This document shows, one piece after another, positions 51,688-61,267 of a stretch of DNA of 64,000 bases (its first letter is position 1; each line of letters begins with the position of its first letter). Made by a program: the position numbers and the translations under genes. Origin of the DNA: Streptomyces wedmorensis (GTDB taxonomy: Bacteria; Actinomycetota; Actinomycetes; Streptomycetales; Streptomycetaceae); the NCBI RefSeq assembly GCF_000716445.1, contig NZ_JNWK01000001.1, positions 62,001 to 126,000 on the forward strand, in the 5' to 3' direction. The notes beneath the pieces were generated by a model. That model ran no database searches. It was given only the letters and a program-made list of their open reading frames with translations, and was not told the DNA's origin.

Positions 51688-51695
51688 CTGGCGGC

Positions 51696-52283
51696 ATGAC
51701 CGAAGACGACCGCATCGACGCCGTGCTGAACGAGGTGGGTCCGCGGCTCCGCCGGGTCCGCCGCGACCGGGGCGTGACCCTGGCCGAGCTGTCCGCCGCG
51801 ACCGGCATCTCCGTGAGCACCCTCTCCCGGCTGGAGTCCGGGCAGCGCAGACCCAGCCTGGAGCTGCTGCTGCCGCTCGCCCGCGCCCATCAGGTGCCGC
51901 TCGACGAGCTGGTCGGCGCCCCGGCGGTGGGCGACCCCCGGGTCAAGGCGAAGCCCATCGTGCGGCACGGCCGCACGATGTACCCGCTGACCCGGCAGCC
52001 CGGCGGACTCCAGGCGTACAAGGTGATCCAGGAGAAGCCGTACGAGGCCCCCGAGCCCCGGGTCCACGAGGGGTACGAATGGGTGTACGTGCTCTCCGGG
52101 CGGCTCCGGCTGGTCCTGGGCGAGCACGACGTCGTCCTGACCGCCGGGGAGGCGGCCGAGTTCGACACGCGGGTGCCCCACTGGTTCGGGCCGACGCCCG
52201 ACGGGCCGGTGGAGTTCCTGAGCCTGTTCGGCCCGCAGGGGGAGCGCATGCACGTCAGGGCGCGCCCGAAGAAGTCCGGCTGA
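51696..52283 (+). CDS. XRE-family regulator with C-terminal cupin
   Basis: A 195-residue regulator. Residues 15-72 form a Xre helix-turn-helix (LRRVRRDRGVTLAELSAATG, ISVSTLSRLESGQRRP) and residues about 95-180 a cupin barrel (HEGYEWVYVLSGRLRL, LTAGEAAEFDTRVPHWF) that likely binds an effector. It is divergent from the thioredoxin-reductase-like gene, its probable target. Confidence 0.88.
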   Translation: MTEDDRIDAVLNEVGPRLRRVRRDRGVTLAELSAATGISVSTLSRLESGQRRPSLELLLPLARAHQVPLDELVGAPAVGDPRVKAKPIVRHGRTMYPLTRQPGGLQAYKVIQEKPYEAPEPRVHEGYEWVYVLSGRLRLVLGEHDVVLTAGEAAEFDTRVPHWFGPTPDGPVEFLSLFGPQGERMHVRARPKKSG

Positions 52284-52300
52284 GCCGTTCCCACCGAGGC

Positions 52301-52334
52301 AAGCGACCGCTTAGTATGCCACCGACCGCTCGGT
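52301..52334. promoter_or_regulatory. Two palindromes before the quinone oxidoreductase
   Basis: AAGCG-AC-CGCTT (52301-52312) and ACCGA-CCGC-TCGGT (52321-52334) are both perfect and spaced one helical turn or two apart. They resemble TetR/AcrR-type operators often found before acyl-CoA dehydrogenase operons; no TetR gene is adjacent. GGAGGAGG for the next gene follows directly. Confidence 0.5.
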
Positions 52335-52352
52335 ACGGAGGAGGCATTCCGG

Positions 52353-53321
52353 ATGCAGGCATGGCGTGTGTACGAGAACGGCGAACCGAGCGCGGTGATG
52401 CGCCGCGAGGAGGTGGAACCGCCCGCGCCCGGAGACGGCCAGGTCCTCCTGAAGGTCCGCGCCGCGAACGTCAACTTCCCCGACGCGCTGCTCTGCCGCG
52501 GCCACTACCAGGTGCGGCCACCGCTGCCCTTCACCCCCGGCGTGGAGGTCTGCGCCGAGACCGAGGACGGCCGCCGGGTCATCACCACGGCCGCGCTCCC
52601 GCACGGCGGCTTCGCCGAGTACACCCTCGCCGACGCCGCCGGGCTCCTGCCCGCTCCCGAGGCGCTCGACGACGCCGAGGCCGCCGCGCTGCACATCGGC
52701 TACCAGACCGGCTGGTTCGGGCTGCACCGCCGCGCCGCCCTCCAGGAGGGCGAGACCCTGCTCGTCCACGCGGCGGCCGGCGGCGTCGGCAGCGCCGCCG
52801 TCCAGCTCGGGAAGGCGGCCGGGGCCACCGTCATCGGCGTCGTCGGCGGCCCGGAGAAGGCGGCCGTCGCCCGCGCCCTCGGCTGCGACGTGGTGATCGA
52901 CCGGCGCTCCGAGGACGTCGTCGCCGCCGTCAAGGCCGCGACCGGCGGCCGCGGAGCCGACGTCGTCTACGACCCGGTCGGCGGCGAGGCCTACCAGCAG
53001 TCCGCCAAGTGCGTGGCCTTCGAGGGACGCATCATCGTCGTCGGCTTCGCGAGCGGCACCGTCCCCACCCCGGCCCTCAACCACGCCCTGGTGAAGAACT
53101 ACTCCGTCCTCGGCCTCCACTGGGGCCTGTACGCGGCCAAGGACCCGGCCTCGATCGGCCGCTGCCACGAGGCCCTCACCGCCTACGCGGCCAAGGGTCT
53201 GATCAAGCCGCTCATCGGCGAACGCGTCCCGTTCGCGGGCGCGGCCGACGCCGTGCAGCGCGTCGCCGACGGCACCACCACCGGCCGCCTCGTCGTCCTC
53301 CCGGAAGGGGTCAGCGCATGA
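52353..53321 (+). CDS. Quinone oxidoreductase-like medium-chain reductase
   Basis: A 322-residue NADPH-dependent MDR enzyme without the zinc ligands. The nucleotide motif is LVHAAAGGVGSAAVQLGKAA, and the YQTGWFGLHRRAALQ segment is typical. It reduces quinones or enoyl thioesters. It overlaps the following acyl-CoA dehydrogenase by ATGA, so it is part of a three-gene operon that may degrade an acyl-CoA. GGAGGAGG lies before the ATG. Confidence 0.87.
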   Translation: MQAWRVYENGEPSAVMRREEVEPPAPGDGQVLLKVRAANVNFPDALLCRGHYQVRPPLPFTPGVEVCAETEDGRRVITTAALPHGGFAEYTLADAAGLLPAPEALDDAEAAALHIGYQTGWFGLHRRAALQEGETLLVHAAAGGVGSAAVQLGKAAGATVIGVVGGPEKAAVARALGCDVVIDRRSEDVVAAVKAATGGRGADVVYDPVGGEAYQQSAKCVAFEGRIIVVGFASGTVPTPALNHALVKNYSVLGLHWGLYAAKDPASIGRCHEALTAYAAKGLIKPLIGERVPFAGAADAVQRVADGTTTGRLVVLPEGVSA

Positions 53322-54499
53322 CCGACGCCGACGAACTCCGGTCACTGGTGCGGCGGTTGCTCGATGAGCATCCGCCCGCCACCACCGACCGCACCGACTT
53401 CCTGAAGGCCCGCTTCGACGCCGGACTCGCCTGGGTGCACTACCCCGTCGGCCTCGGCGGGCTCGACGCGCCCCGCGCGCTCCAGGCCGTCGTCGACGCC
53501 GAACTCGCCGCCGCGGGCGCCCCGGACAACGACCCCCGGCGGATCGGCATCGGCCTCGGCATGGCCGCGCCCACCCTCCTCGCGCACGGCTCCGACGAGG
53601 TCAAGCGCCGCTTCCTCCGGCCGCTGTGGGTGGGCGAGGAGGTGTGGTGCCAGCTCTTCAGCGAACCCGGTGCGGGCTCCGACCTCGCCGCGCTCGGCAC
53701 CCGCGCGGTCAAGGACGGCGACGACTGGGTGATCGACGGTCAGAAGGTGTGGACCTCCAGCGCCCACGTCGCCCGGTGGGCCATCCTCATCGCCCGCACC
53801 GACCCGGACGCGCCCAAGCACCGGGGCATCACCTACTTCGTGTGCGACATGACCGACCCCGGGGTCGAGGTCCGCCCGCTGCGCCAGATCACCGGCGAGG
53901 CCGAGTTCAACGAGGTCTTCCTCACCGGCGTGCGCATCCCCGACGCCCACCGCCTCGGTGCGACCGGCGACGGCTGGCGGGTCGCGCAGACGACCCTCAT
54001 GAACGAGCGGGTCTCCATCGGCGGCGCCCGCATCCCGCGCGAGGGCGGCATGATCGGCAAGGTCGCCACGACCTGGCGCGACCGCCCCGAGCTGCGCACC
54101 CACGACCTGCACCGGCGGCTCCTCGACCTCTGGGTCGACGCCGAGGTGGCCCGCCTCACGGGCGAGCGGCTCCGCCAGCAGCTCGTCGCGGGCCAGCCGG
54201 GACCCGAGGGCAGTGCCATGAAGCTCGGTTTCGCCCGCCTCAACCAGGCCATCAGCGGCCTCGAAGTCGAACTCCTCGGTGAGGAGGGCCTGCTGTACGG
54301 GGACTGGACGATGCGCCGTCCCGAACTCGTCGACTTCACCGGCCGCGACGCCGGATACCGCTACCTGCGCTCCAAGGGCAACTCGATCGAGGGCGGCACG
54401 ACCGAGGTCCTCCTCAACATCGTCGCCGAACGGGTCCTCGGCCTGCCGCCCGAGCCCCGCAACGACAAGGACGTCGCCTGGAAGGACCTCGCCCGATGA
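53318..54499 (+). CDS. Acyl-CoA dehydrogenase (first of pair)
   Basis: A 393-residue flavoprotein. Characteristic segments are CQLFSEPGAGSDLAALGTRA, IDGQKVWTSSAHVARWAILI and the FAD-binding YRYLRSKGNSIEGGTTEVLL at the C-terminus. It would introduce a double bond into an acyl-CoA and give electrons to an electron-transfer flavoprotein. The ATG overlaps the quinone reductase stop, and its own stop overlaps the next dehydrogenase start, so the two dehydrogenases may form a heteromer as in steroid degradation. Confidence 0.9.
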   Translation: MTDADELRSLVRRLLDEHPPATTDRTDFLKARFDAGLAWVHYPVGLGGLDAPRALQAVVDAELAAAGAPDNDPRRIGIGLGMAAPTLLAHGSDEVKRRFLRPLWVGEEVWCQLFSEPGAGSDLAALGTRAVKDGDDWVIDGQKVWTSSAHVARWAILIARTDPDAPKHRGITYFVCDMTDPGVEVRPLRQITGEAEFNEVFLTGVRIPDAHRLGATGDGWRVAQTTLMNERVSIGGARIPREGGMIGKVATTWRDRPELRTHDLHRRLLDLWVDAEVARLTGERLRQQLVAGQPGPEGSAMKLGFARLNQAISGLEVELLGEEGLLYGDWTMRRPELVDFTGRDAGYRYLRSKGNSIEGGTTEVLLNIVAERVLGLPPEPRNDKDVAWKDLAR

Positions 54500-55593
54500 C
54501 GCGATCGCCGAACCTCCTCTACTCCGACACCGAGGACGACCTGCGGGCGGCCGTCCGCGCCCTGCTCGCCGACCGGGCGGGCCACCGGGCCGTGCTCGAC
54601 CGCGTCGAGTCGGACAGCCCGTACCTCCCGGGCGTCTGGACCTCCCTCGCGACCGACATCGGCGCCGCCGGGCTCCTCGTCCCCGAGAAGCTCGGCGGCC
54701 AGGGCGCGAGCCACCGCGAGGCGGCCGTCGTCCTGGAGGAGCTGGGCCGCGCGGTGACCCCGGTGCCGTACCTCACGAGTGCGGTCGTGGCCGTCGAGGC
54801 CCTGCTGGCTCTCGTCGAGGACGGAGCCGGGGAGGGCGGCCCGGCGGCCGAGCTCCTCGCCGGGGTCGCGAGCGGCCGTACGGTCGCGGTGCTCGCCGTA
54901 CCGCTCTCGGCCGGGCCCGGAGCGGAGGCGCGGCCCGGCTCCACGGTGACCGGGGTCGCCGACGCCGTCGCCGCCGACGTGTTCCTCGTCCCGCGCGCCG
55001 ACGGCCTGTACGCCGTGCCGGCCGGGGAGGCCGTGGTCGAGCCGAGGACCCCGCTCGACCTCACCCGGCCGCTGGCCGCGGTCACCACGCGGGAGGGGAA
55101 CGGCACCCGGCTCGCCGGAGCCGACGCGGCCCGCGCGGCGGTGCGGCGGGGTCTGCTGGCCGGAGCCGGTCTGCTCGCCTCCGAGCAGCTCGGAATCGCC
55201 GAATGGTGTCTGGAGGAGACGGTCCGGCACACCCGCGAGCGCCACCAGTTCAACCGTCCCGTCGGTTCCTTCCAGAGCCTCAAGCACCGGATGGCCCAGC
55301 TCTGGCTGGACCTCGTCGGCGCCAGGGCCGCGGCCCGCGCCGCGGCCGACGCACTGGCCGTCGGCGGTCCGGACGCCCCGCTGGCGGTGGCCGTCGCCCA
55401 GGCCTACTGCTCCAAGGTCGCGGTCCGCGCGGCCGAGGAGTGCGTCCAGCTGCACGGCGGGCTCGGGATGACCTGGGAACACCCCGCGCACCTGGCGCTC
55501 AAGCGGGCCAAGTCCGACCAGATCGCGCTCGGTTCGGCGGGCGCCCACCAGGACGCGATCGCCGTGCTGATGGACCTGCCGGCACCCGCGTAA
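54496..55593 (+). CDS. Acyl-CoA dehydrogenase (second of pair)
   Basis: A 365-residue protein, more diverged: TDIGAAGLLVPEKLGGQGAS, HTRERHQFNRPVGSFQSLKH and the C-terminal CVQLHGGLGMTWEHPAHLAL. The GSDLA-type substrate motif is weakly conserved, suggesting that it may be the non-catalytic partner in an alpha2-beta2 dehydrogenase with the preceding subunit. It overlaps the preceding gene by ATGA and is followed by a hairpin. Confidence 0.88.
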   Translation: MTRSPNLLYSDTEDDLRAAVRALLADRAGHRAVLDRVESDSPYLPGVWTSLATDIGAAGLLVPEKLGGQGASHREAAVVLEELGRAVTPVPYLTSAVVAVEALLALVEDGAGEGGPAAELLAGVASGRTVAVLAVPLSAGPGAEARPGSTVTGVADAVAADVFLVPRADGLYAVPAGEAVVEPRTPLDLTRPLAAVTTREGNGTRLAGADAARAAVRRGLLAGAGLLASEQLGIAEWCLEETVRHTRERHQFNRPVGSFQSLKHRMAQLWLDLVGARAAARAAADALAVGGPDAPLAVAVAQAYCSKVAVRAAEECVQLHGGLGMTWEHPAHLALKRAKSDQIALGSAGAHQDAIAVLMDLPAPA

Positions 55594-55610
55594 CGGAGCC
55601 GAGGGCTCCG
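55594..55610 (+). terminator. Hairpin after the acyl-CoA dehydrogenase operon
   Basis: CGGAGCC (55594-55600) pairs with GGCTCCG (55604-55610) around GAG, immediately after the stop. Confidence 0.55.
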
Positions 55611-55654
55611 AGTAAGGGGCCCCCTGTGTCCGCACCCCTTTACCTACTGTTTAA

Positions 55655-55671
55655 TTGCAATCTGTTCGCAA
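55655..55671. promoter_or_regulatory. Nur-box-like operator TTGCAA-N5-TCGCAA
   Basis: Differs at one position from the nickel-responsive Nur box (TTGCAA-N5-TTGCAA) known from S. coelicolor. It lies in an unusually A/T-rich stretch 34 bases before the binding-protein start of the ABC importer, where a Fur-family repressor would close the promoter. Flanking bases extend the inverted repeat (CTGTTTAATTGC and GCAATAACAG). Confidence 0.65.
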
Positions 55672-55704
55672 TAACAGTCGATCTTCAAAAGGGGTGTGGA
55701 CACG

Positions 55705-57303
55705 ATGGCCGCCCGATCCGTTCGCCGAGCGACCGCCGCGATGGCGACAGGGGTGCTCGCCCTCGTCACAGCGGCCTGCTCGAACCCCGGCGCCCCCGCC
55801 GGCGGCTCCGGCGGACCCAAGGACTCCGCGGTCGTCGGCATCGCGTACGAACCCGAGACGCTCAGCCCGCTCCTCGGCTACGGCAAGGACGGCAACTCCA
55901 AGATCTTCGACGGGCTGCTCGCCTTCGACGCCGACATGAAGCTCGAACCGGCCCTCGCGAGCAAGCTGCCGCAGGTCAGCGCCGACGGGCTCACCTACAC
56001 GTACACGCTCCGCCACGGCGTCACCTTCAGCGACGGCGTGCCCTTCACGGCGAAGGACGTCGTCTTCACCTACCGGACGATCCTCGACCCGAAGACGAAC
56101 AACGCCTCCCGCACCGAACTCGACGCCCTCGCGAGCGTCCGGGCCGTCGGCGACGACACCGTCGTCTTCACCCTCAAGTACCCGTACGCCCCCTTCGCCG
56201 AGCGCACCGTCCAGGCCATCGCCCCCGAACACGTCGCCGCACGCCAGGACGTCAACACCGGCGCGTTCACCACACGGCCGATCGGCACCGGTCCCTACGT
56301 CCTCACCGGCTGGTCCAAGGGCGAGAAGCTCACCTTCAAGGCCAACCCCGCCTACTGGGACGGCGCACCCGCGGTGAAGCGGTTCACCATGGCGATCGTC
56401 AAGGACGACGACGTCCGCGCCACCCGGCTCCGCGCCGGCGACCTCGACGGCGCCGTCCTGCCGCCGAACCTCGCCGCCGGCTTCGCCCACGACCCGGCGA
56501 AGAAGACCTACAAGGCCACGACCTACGACTACCGCACGGTCACCCTTCCCACCCACCACCGGGTCACCGGCGACACCGCCGTCCGCCGCGCCCTCGACCT
56601 CGCCGTCGACCGGCAGACCATGGTCGACAAGATCCTCGAAGGCGCCGGAAAGCCCGCCTACGGCCCCGTCCCCACGGGCAACCCCTGGTTCGCCGAGGGC
56701 ACCGAACGCCGCCACGACCTCGCCGGCGCGCAGAAGATCCTCGACGAGGCCGGCTGGAAGCCCGGACCCGACGGCGTCCGCGTCAAGGACGGCGCCCGCG
56801 CCGCGTTCCCGCTCTGGTACCTCTCCGGCGACAAGCTCCGGCAGGACCACGCCCTCGCCTACGCCTCCGACGCGAAGAAGGCCGGCATCGACGTCACCAC
56901 CCAGGCCGGCACCTGGGAGGTCATCGAACCCCGGATGAAGACCGACGCCGTCCTCGCCGGCGGCGGCTCGCCCGGCGACCCCGACTTCGACCAGTACCCG
57001 CTCCTGAAGTCCTCCCTCGCCGGCGACGGCTTCAACAACATGGCCTGGTACGACAACGAGACCGTCGACCGGGCCCTGGAGGACGGCCGCCGGACGAACG
57101 ACCCCGCCGAGCGCCGTGCCGCCTACGACACCGTCCAGCGCGAACTGGCGAAGAACCCCGGCTACACCTTCCTCACCCACATCGACCACCTCTACGTCGT
57201 GAACGACCGCTGGGACGGCCTGAACACCCAGGTCGAACCGCACGACCACGGCCTCGCCTCCGGCCCCTGGTGGAACGTCGAGAACTGGAAGCCGAAGAGT
57301 TGA
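55705..57303 (+). CDS. nikA: Nickel/peptide-type ABC substrate-binding lipoprotein
   Basis: A 532-residue family 5 binding protein. The lipoprotein signal ends LALVTAACS, then VGIAYEPETLSPLLGYGKDG and RPIGTGPYVLTGWSKGEKL follow, typical of NikA/DppA. With a Nur-like box before it and a permease-permease-ATPase-ATPase order after it, it fits the nikABCDE nickel importer regulated by Nur in S. coelicolor; a peptide substrate remains possible. The ATG at 55705 is ten bases after AAAAGGGG; a GTG three codons earlier is too close. Confidence 0.8.
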   Translation: MAARSVRRATAAMATGVLALVTAACSNPGAPAGGSGGPKDSAVVGIAYEPETLSPLLGYGKDGNSKIFDGLLAFDADMKLEPALASKLPQVSADGLTYTYTLRHGVTFSDGVPFTAKDVVFTYRTILDPKTNNASRTELDALASVRAVGDDTVVFTLKYPYAPFAERTVQAIAPEHVAARQDVNTGAFTTRPIGTGPYVLTGWSKGEKLTFKANPAYWDGAPAVKRFTMAIVKDDDVRATRLRAGDLDGAVLPPNLAAGFAHDPAKKTYKATTYDYRTVTLPTHHRVTGDTAVRRALDLAVDRQTMVDKILEGAGKPAYGPVPTGNPWFAEGTERRHDLAGAQKILDEAGWKPGPDGVRVKDGARAAFPLWYLSGDKLRQDHALAYASDAKKAGIDVTTQAGTWEVIEPRMKTDAVLAGGGSPGDPDFDQYPLLKSSLAGDGFNNMAWYDNETVDRALEDGRRTNDPAERRAAYDTVQRELAKNPGYTFLTHIDHLYVVNDRWDGLNTQVEPHDHGLASGPWWNVENWKPKS

Positions 57304-57326
57304 GCCGCCGCCTCCCCTGGGGGGCC

Positions 57327-58292
57327 ATGGCACGGATGACGGGGCGCCGGGCGCTGGCCGCCCTCCCCGTCCTCCTCGTCGTCACCTTCGCGGTGTTCGC
57401 CGTCGCCGCGGCCTCCCCCTTCGACCCCGTCAAGGCCTACGCCGGCACCGCCGGACTCACCGCCTCGCAGGAGAACCTCGACCAGCTCCGCGCCAACCTC
57501 GGCGCCGACCGGCCCCTGCTCGCCCGCTGGTGGGAATGGCTCACCGCCGCCCTCACCGGCGACCTCGGCGACTCCTCGGTCATGCGCCGGCCCGTCGCCG
57601 ACGTCATCGGCGAACGGCTCGGCTGGTCCGTGCTCCTCGCCGCCACCGCCTTCCTGATCGCCATCGCACTCGGCACCCTCCTCGGCGTCCTCGCCGGCCG
57701 CCGCCGCGGCGGCCTCCTGGACCGGGCCGTCAGCTCCGCCGCCTACACCCTGGAAGCCGCCCCCGCCTTCTGGCTCGGCCTGCTCGCCATCTGGTTCTTC
57801 GCCCTGCGACTCGGCGCCCTGCCCGCCGGCGGGCTCACCGACACCGCCAGCGACACCGTCACCGCCGGCCAGGTCGCCCGCCACCTCGTGCTGCCCGCCC
57901 TCGTCCTCGGCCTCACCCAACTGCCGTGGTTCTTCCTGTACGTCCGCCAGGGCGTCGGCGACGCACTCGACGAGGACCCCGTGCGCGGCGCCCGCGCCCG
58001 CGGCCTGCGCGAACGCACGGTCCTCACCGGCCACGCCCTCCGCTCCGGCATGCTGCCCATGCTCACCCTCGTCGGCTCCCGCGTCCCCGAACTCATCACC
58101 GGCGCACTCCTGGTGGAGACCGTCTTCAGCTGGCCCGGCATCGCCGCCGCCACCGTCACCGCGGCCACCGCCGTCGACTTCCCGCTGCTCGCCGCGCTCA
58201 CCGTCCTGGCCACCGCAGCCGTACTCCTCGGCAACCTCCTCTCCGACCTCCTGTACGGGCTCGCCGACCCGAGAGCGGGCTTCGATGGCTGA
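57327..58292 (+). CDS. nikB: Nickel/peptide ABC transporter permease
   Basis: A 321-residue DppB/NikB-type permease with six helices (ALAALPVLLVVTFAVFAVAA at the start) and the long periplasmic loop after helix 1. The ATPase-contact motif is GARARGLRERTVLTGHAL. The start is uncertain: a TTG at 57300 overlaps the nikA stop, ATG 57327 is used here, and ATG 57336 is also possible. It overlaps nikC by 8 bases. Confidence 0.85.
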   Translation: MARMTGRRALAALPVLLVVTFAVFAVAAASPFDPVKAYAGTAGLTASQENLDQLRANLGADRPLLARWWEWLTAALTGDLGDSSVMRRPVADVIGERLGWSVLLAATAFLIAIALGTLLGVLAGRRRGGLLDRAVSSAAYTLEAAPAFWLGLLAIWFFALRLGALPAGGLTDTASDTVTAGQVARHLVLPALVLGLTQLPWFFLYVRQGVGDALDEDPVRGARARGLRERTVLTGHALRSGMLPMLTLVGSRVPELITGALLVETVFSWPGIAAATVTAATAVDFPLLAALTVLATAAVLLGNLLSDLLYGLADPRAGFDG

Positions 58293-59121
58293 CCCGCGCA
58301 CCCACCGCCCACGCCTGTGGAGCTCCGCCGCGACCGTCGGCGTCCTCCTGCTCGCGGTCCTGCTCGTACCCCCGCTCGTCCAGCTCGACGAGCAGGCGGT
58401 CGACCTCTCCCGCAAGCTCCTCCCGCCGTCCTGGGAGCACCCCTTCGGCACCGACGACCTCGGCCGCGACCTCCTCCTGCGCTGCGTCTACGGCCTGCGG
58501 ATCTCCCTGCTCGTCGGCCTCGTCGCCGCACTCGTCGCCACGGTCGTCGGCACCGCCGTCGGCGCCGCGGCCGGAGCGCTCGGCGGCTGGACCGACCGCA
58601 CCCTCATGCGGCTCGTCGACGCCTTCTCCTCCGTGCCGCACCTGCTGCTCGGCATCTTCGTCGTCGCCCTCTTCCGGCCCGGGGTGTGGCCCGTCATCGC
58701 CTCCGTCGCCGTCACCCACTGGCTCTCCACCGCCCGGATCGTCCGCTCCGAGGTCCTCTCGCTGCGCACCCGGCCCTTCGTGGACGCCGCCGTCTCCGGC
58801 GGCGCCACCCGGTGGCGCGTCGCCGTCCGCCACCTGCTGCCCGCCGTCCTGCCGCAGGCCGGCCTCGCCGCCGTCCTCATGGTCCCGCACGCCATGTGGC
58901 ACGAGTCCGCGCTCTCCTTCCTCGGCCTCGGCCTCCCCAGCCACCAGGCCAGCCTCGGCAACCTCGTCCAGAACGCCCGGTCCTCCCTCCTCACCGGCCA
59001 CTGGTGGCCGACGCTCTTCCCCGGCCTCCTCCTCATCCTCCCGACCCTCGCCATCGCCGGCCTCGCGGGCGTGTGGCGGGACCGGCTCAACCCCCGCCGC
59101 CGATCGGAGCTGACCCTGTGA
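58285..59121 (+). CDS. nikC: Nickel/peptide ABC transporter permease
   Basis: A 278-residue DppC/NikC-type permease. The sequence HPFGTDDLGRDLLLRCVYGL near residue 50 is the family hallmark; the ATPase loop is AAVSGGATRWRVAVRHLLPA. It pairs with NikB. The ATG overlaps nikB, and the stop overlaps nikD by a GTGA. Confidence 0.88.
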   Translation: MADPRTHRPRLWSSAATVGVLLLAVLLVPPLVQLDEQAVDLSRKLLPPSWEHPFGTDDLGRDLLLRCVYGLRISLLVGLVAALVATVVGTAVGAAAGALGGWTDRTLMRLVDAFSSVPHLLLGIFVVALFRPGVWPVIASVAVTHWLSTARIVRSEVLSLRTRPFVDAAVSGGATRWRVAVRHLLPAVLPQAGLAAVLMVPHAMWHESALSFLGLGLPSHQASLGNLVQNARSSLLTGHWWPTLFPGLLLILPTLAIAGLAGVWRDRLNPRRRSELTL

Positions 59122-60159
59122 ACGCCGCGAACGGCAAGGTCCTGCGTGCCCTGGAGGCCGTCACCGCCGAACGAGCCGAGGACGCCCTGCTCAGCGTCCG
59201 CGGACTCACCGTCCGCTTCCGGCTCCGCGGCGGGCGCGGCGTCGCCGCCGTGACCGACGCGGACTTCGACCTCGCCGCGGGGGAGTGCCTCGCCCTCGTC
59301 GGCGAGAGCGGCTGCGGCAAGTCCGTCCTGGCCTCGGCGCTCCTCGGACTGCTGCCGGGGAACGCGGAGACGAGCGGTACGGCGCTGCTGGCGGGCGCGA
59401 GCACGGACGCGGCGACCCGGGGAGCCGGGGCGGGGCCCGACGCGACCGACCTCCTCGCCGCCGACGAGAAGACCCTCGCCCGCACCGTACGAGGACGGCG
59501 CGTCGGCCTCGTGCCGCAGAGCCCGGCGGCCCACCTCACCCCCGTCAGAACCGTGCGGGCCCAGCTGGAGGAGACCGTGCGGGCCCTCACCGCGGTGCCG
59601 CGCCGCGCACGGCGCGAGGCCGCCGAGGCCGCCGCCGGGCGCGCCGCGTTCCCGGCCGGCCACCTGGACCGGTACCCGCACGAGCTGTCCGGCGGGCTCG
59701 CGCAGCGCGCGGCCACCGCGCTCGCCCTGATCGGAGACGCCCGGCTCCTGCTGGCCGACGAACCGACCACCGGCCTCGACCGGGACCTCGTCGACCGCAC
59801 CGTGGGCGAACTGCGCCGCCACGTCGACGAGGGCCGGGGCCTGCTCCTCATCACCCACGACCTCGCCGCCGCCGAACGCGTCGCCGACCGCGTCGCCGTC
59901 ATGTACGCGGGCCGCATCGTCGAACTGGCCCCCGCCCACCGCTTCTTCGGCCCGATCGGCCCCCGGCACCCGTACGCGCGCGGCCTCCTCGACGCCCTCC
60001 CCGAGCGGAGGTTCACCCCGATCCCCGGCATGCCGCCGGAACTCTCCGACCTGCCCGAAGGCTGCGCGTTCGCCCCGCGCTGCCCCCGTGCCACCGCCCT
60101 CTGCGCCACCCGCCCCGAGCCCCGGGCCGGAGTGGCCTGCCACCACCCGGAGGACGCCC

Positions 60160-60167
<8 letters not shown>
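59118..60167 (+). CDS. nikD: Nickel/peptide ABC transporter ATPase 1
   Basis: A 349-residue ATPase. Walker A is GESGCGKS, signature LSGGLAQR, Walker B LLLADEPTTGLD, switch His in LITHDLAAAERV. The C-terminal extension contains the oligopeptide-transporter Cys motif (CAFAPRCPRATALC, then GVACHHPE). An internal Gly/Ala-rich insert (about 80-115) is not usual. A GTG start overlaps nikC, and the gene end overlaps nikE by 8 bases. Confidence 0.87.
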
Positions 60168-60831
<664 letters not shown>

Positions 60832-60846
60832 CGACGCCGCGGACAT

Positions 60847-60864
60847 CGGGCCCCGCGCGGCCCG
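60847..60864 (+). terminator. Short GC hairpin after nikE
   Basis: CGGGCC (60847-60852) pairs with GGCCCG (60859-60864) around CCGCGC, 15 bases past the stop. Weak but well placed. Confidence 0.4.
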
Positions 60865-60883
60865 GGCCCGCCCGAATCTCACC

Positions 60884-60905
60884 CGTATGGCCGCCCCGCC
60901 ATACG
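60884..60905. promoter_or_regulatory. Palindrome CGTATGGC-N6-GCCATACG
   Basis: A perfect eight-base inverted repeat with a six-base spacer (60884-60891 and 60898-60905), about 80 bases before the small membrane protein gene. The CGTATGG arm also suits a GntR-type regulator; no such regulator is encoded in the window. Confidence 0.5.
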
Positions 60906-60984
60906 CCCGGACGGACCGCCCATTCCGCCACACTGTCCGCCGAACGCCGCAATTCCGGTGCGGCGACGGAGGGACGTGAACGCG

Positions 60985-61179
60985 ATGGCCGTTTCCATTT
61001 CTGTCGTGGTGCTGCTGCTGGTGCTGGCCGTGATCTTCCTGCGCAGCGGCGGGCTCAAGTTCACCCACGCGCTCGTCTGCGCCCTGCTCGGCTTCTTCAT
61101 GGCCGGCACCAGCATGGCGCCCACCATCCACAACGGCGTCGCCGCCACCGCCAACGTGGTCTCCAGCCTCAGGCCGTGA
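60985..61179 (+). CDS. Small membrane protein (64 residues)
   Basis: A short protein with two hydrophobic helices (VSISVVVLLLVLAVIFL and HALVCALLGFFMAGTSM), resembling the small proteins encoded near spread (spd) genes of Streptomyces plasmids, but also common in chromosomes. No enzymatic motif is present. The ATG is 11 bases after GGAGGG; a GTG three codons upstream is too close to that site. It probably inserts in the membrane; its partner is unknown. Confidence 0.65.
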   Translation: MAVSISVVVLLLVLAVIFLRSGGLKFTHALVCALLGFFMAGTSMAPTIHNGVAATANVVSSLRP

Positions 61180-61189
61180 CCCCCGCGAC

Positions 61190-61222
61190 GGGGTTCGGAT
61201 ACCCGAACCCCCGAATCGGGGG
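61190..61222. promoter_or_regulatory. Two overlapping palindromes before the ABC exporter
   Basis: GGGGTTCGG-ATAC-CCGAACCCC (61190-61211) and CCCCCGA-A-TCGGGGG (61208-61222) are both perfect and share four bases. They can serve as terminator of the small membrane gene, as operator of the ABC/kinase operon, or as alternative RNA structures. Confidence 0.55.
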
Positions 61223-61267
61223 CGGGCACGATCGACCCGCCCCACCGTGCCCGCCGACGATGAGGGC

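Noticed and set aside
54279..57300. Long frame upstream of nikB spanning the second acyl-CoA dehydrogenase and nikA
   Set aside because: Different frame from the real genes, composition-driven; only the NikB part has domain content.
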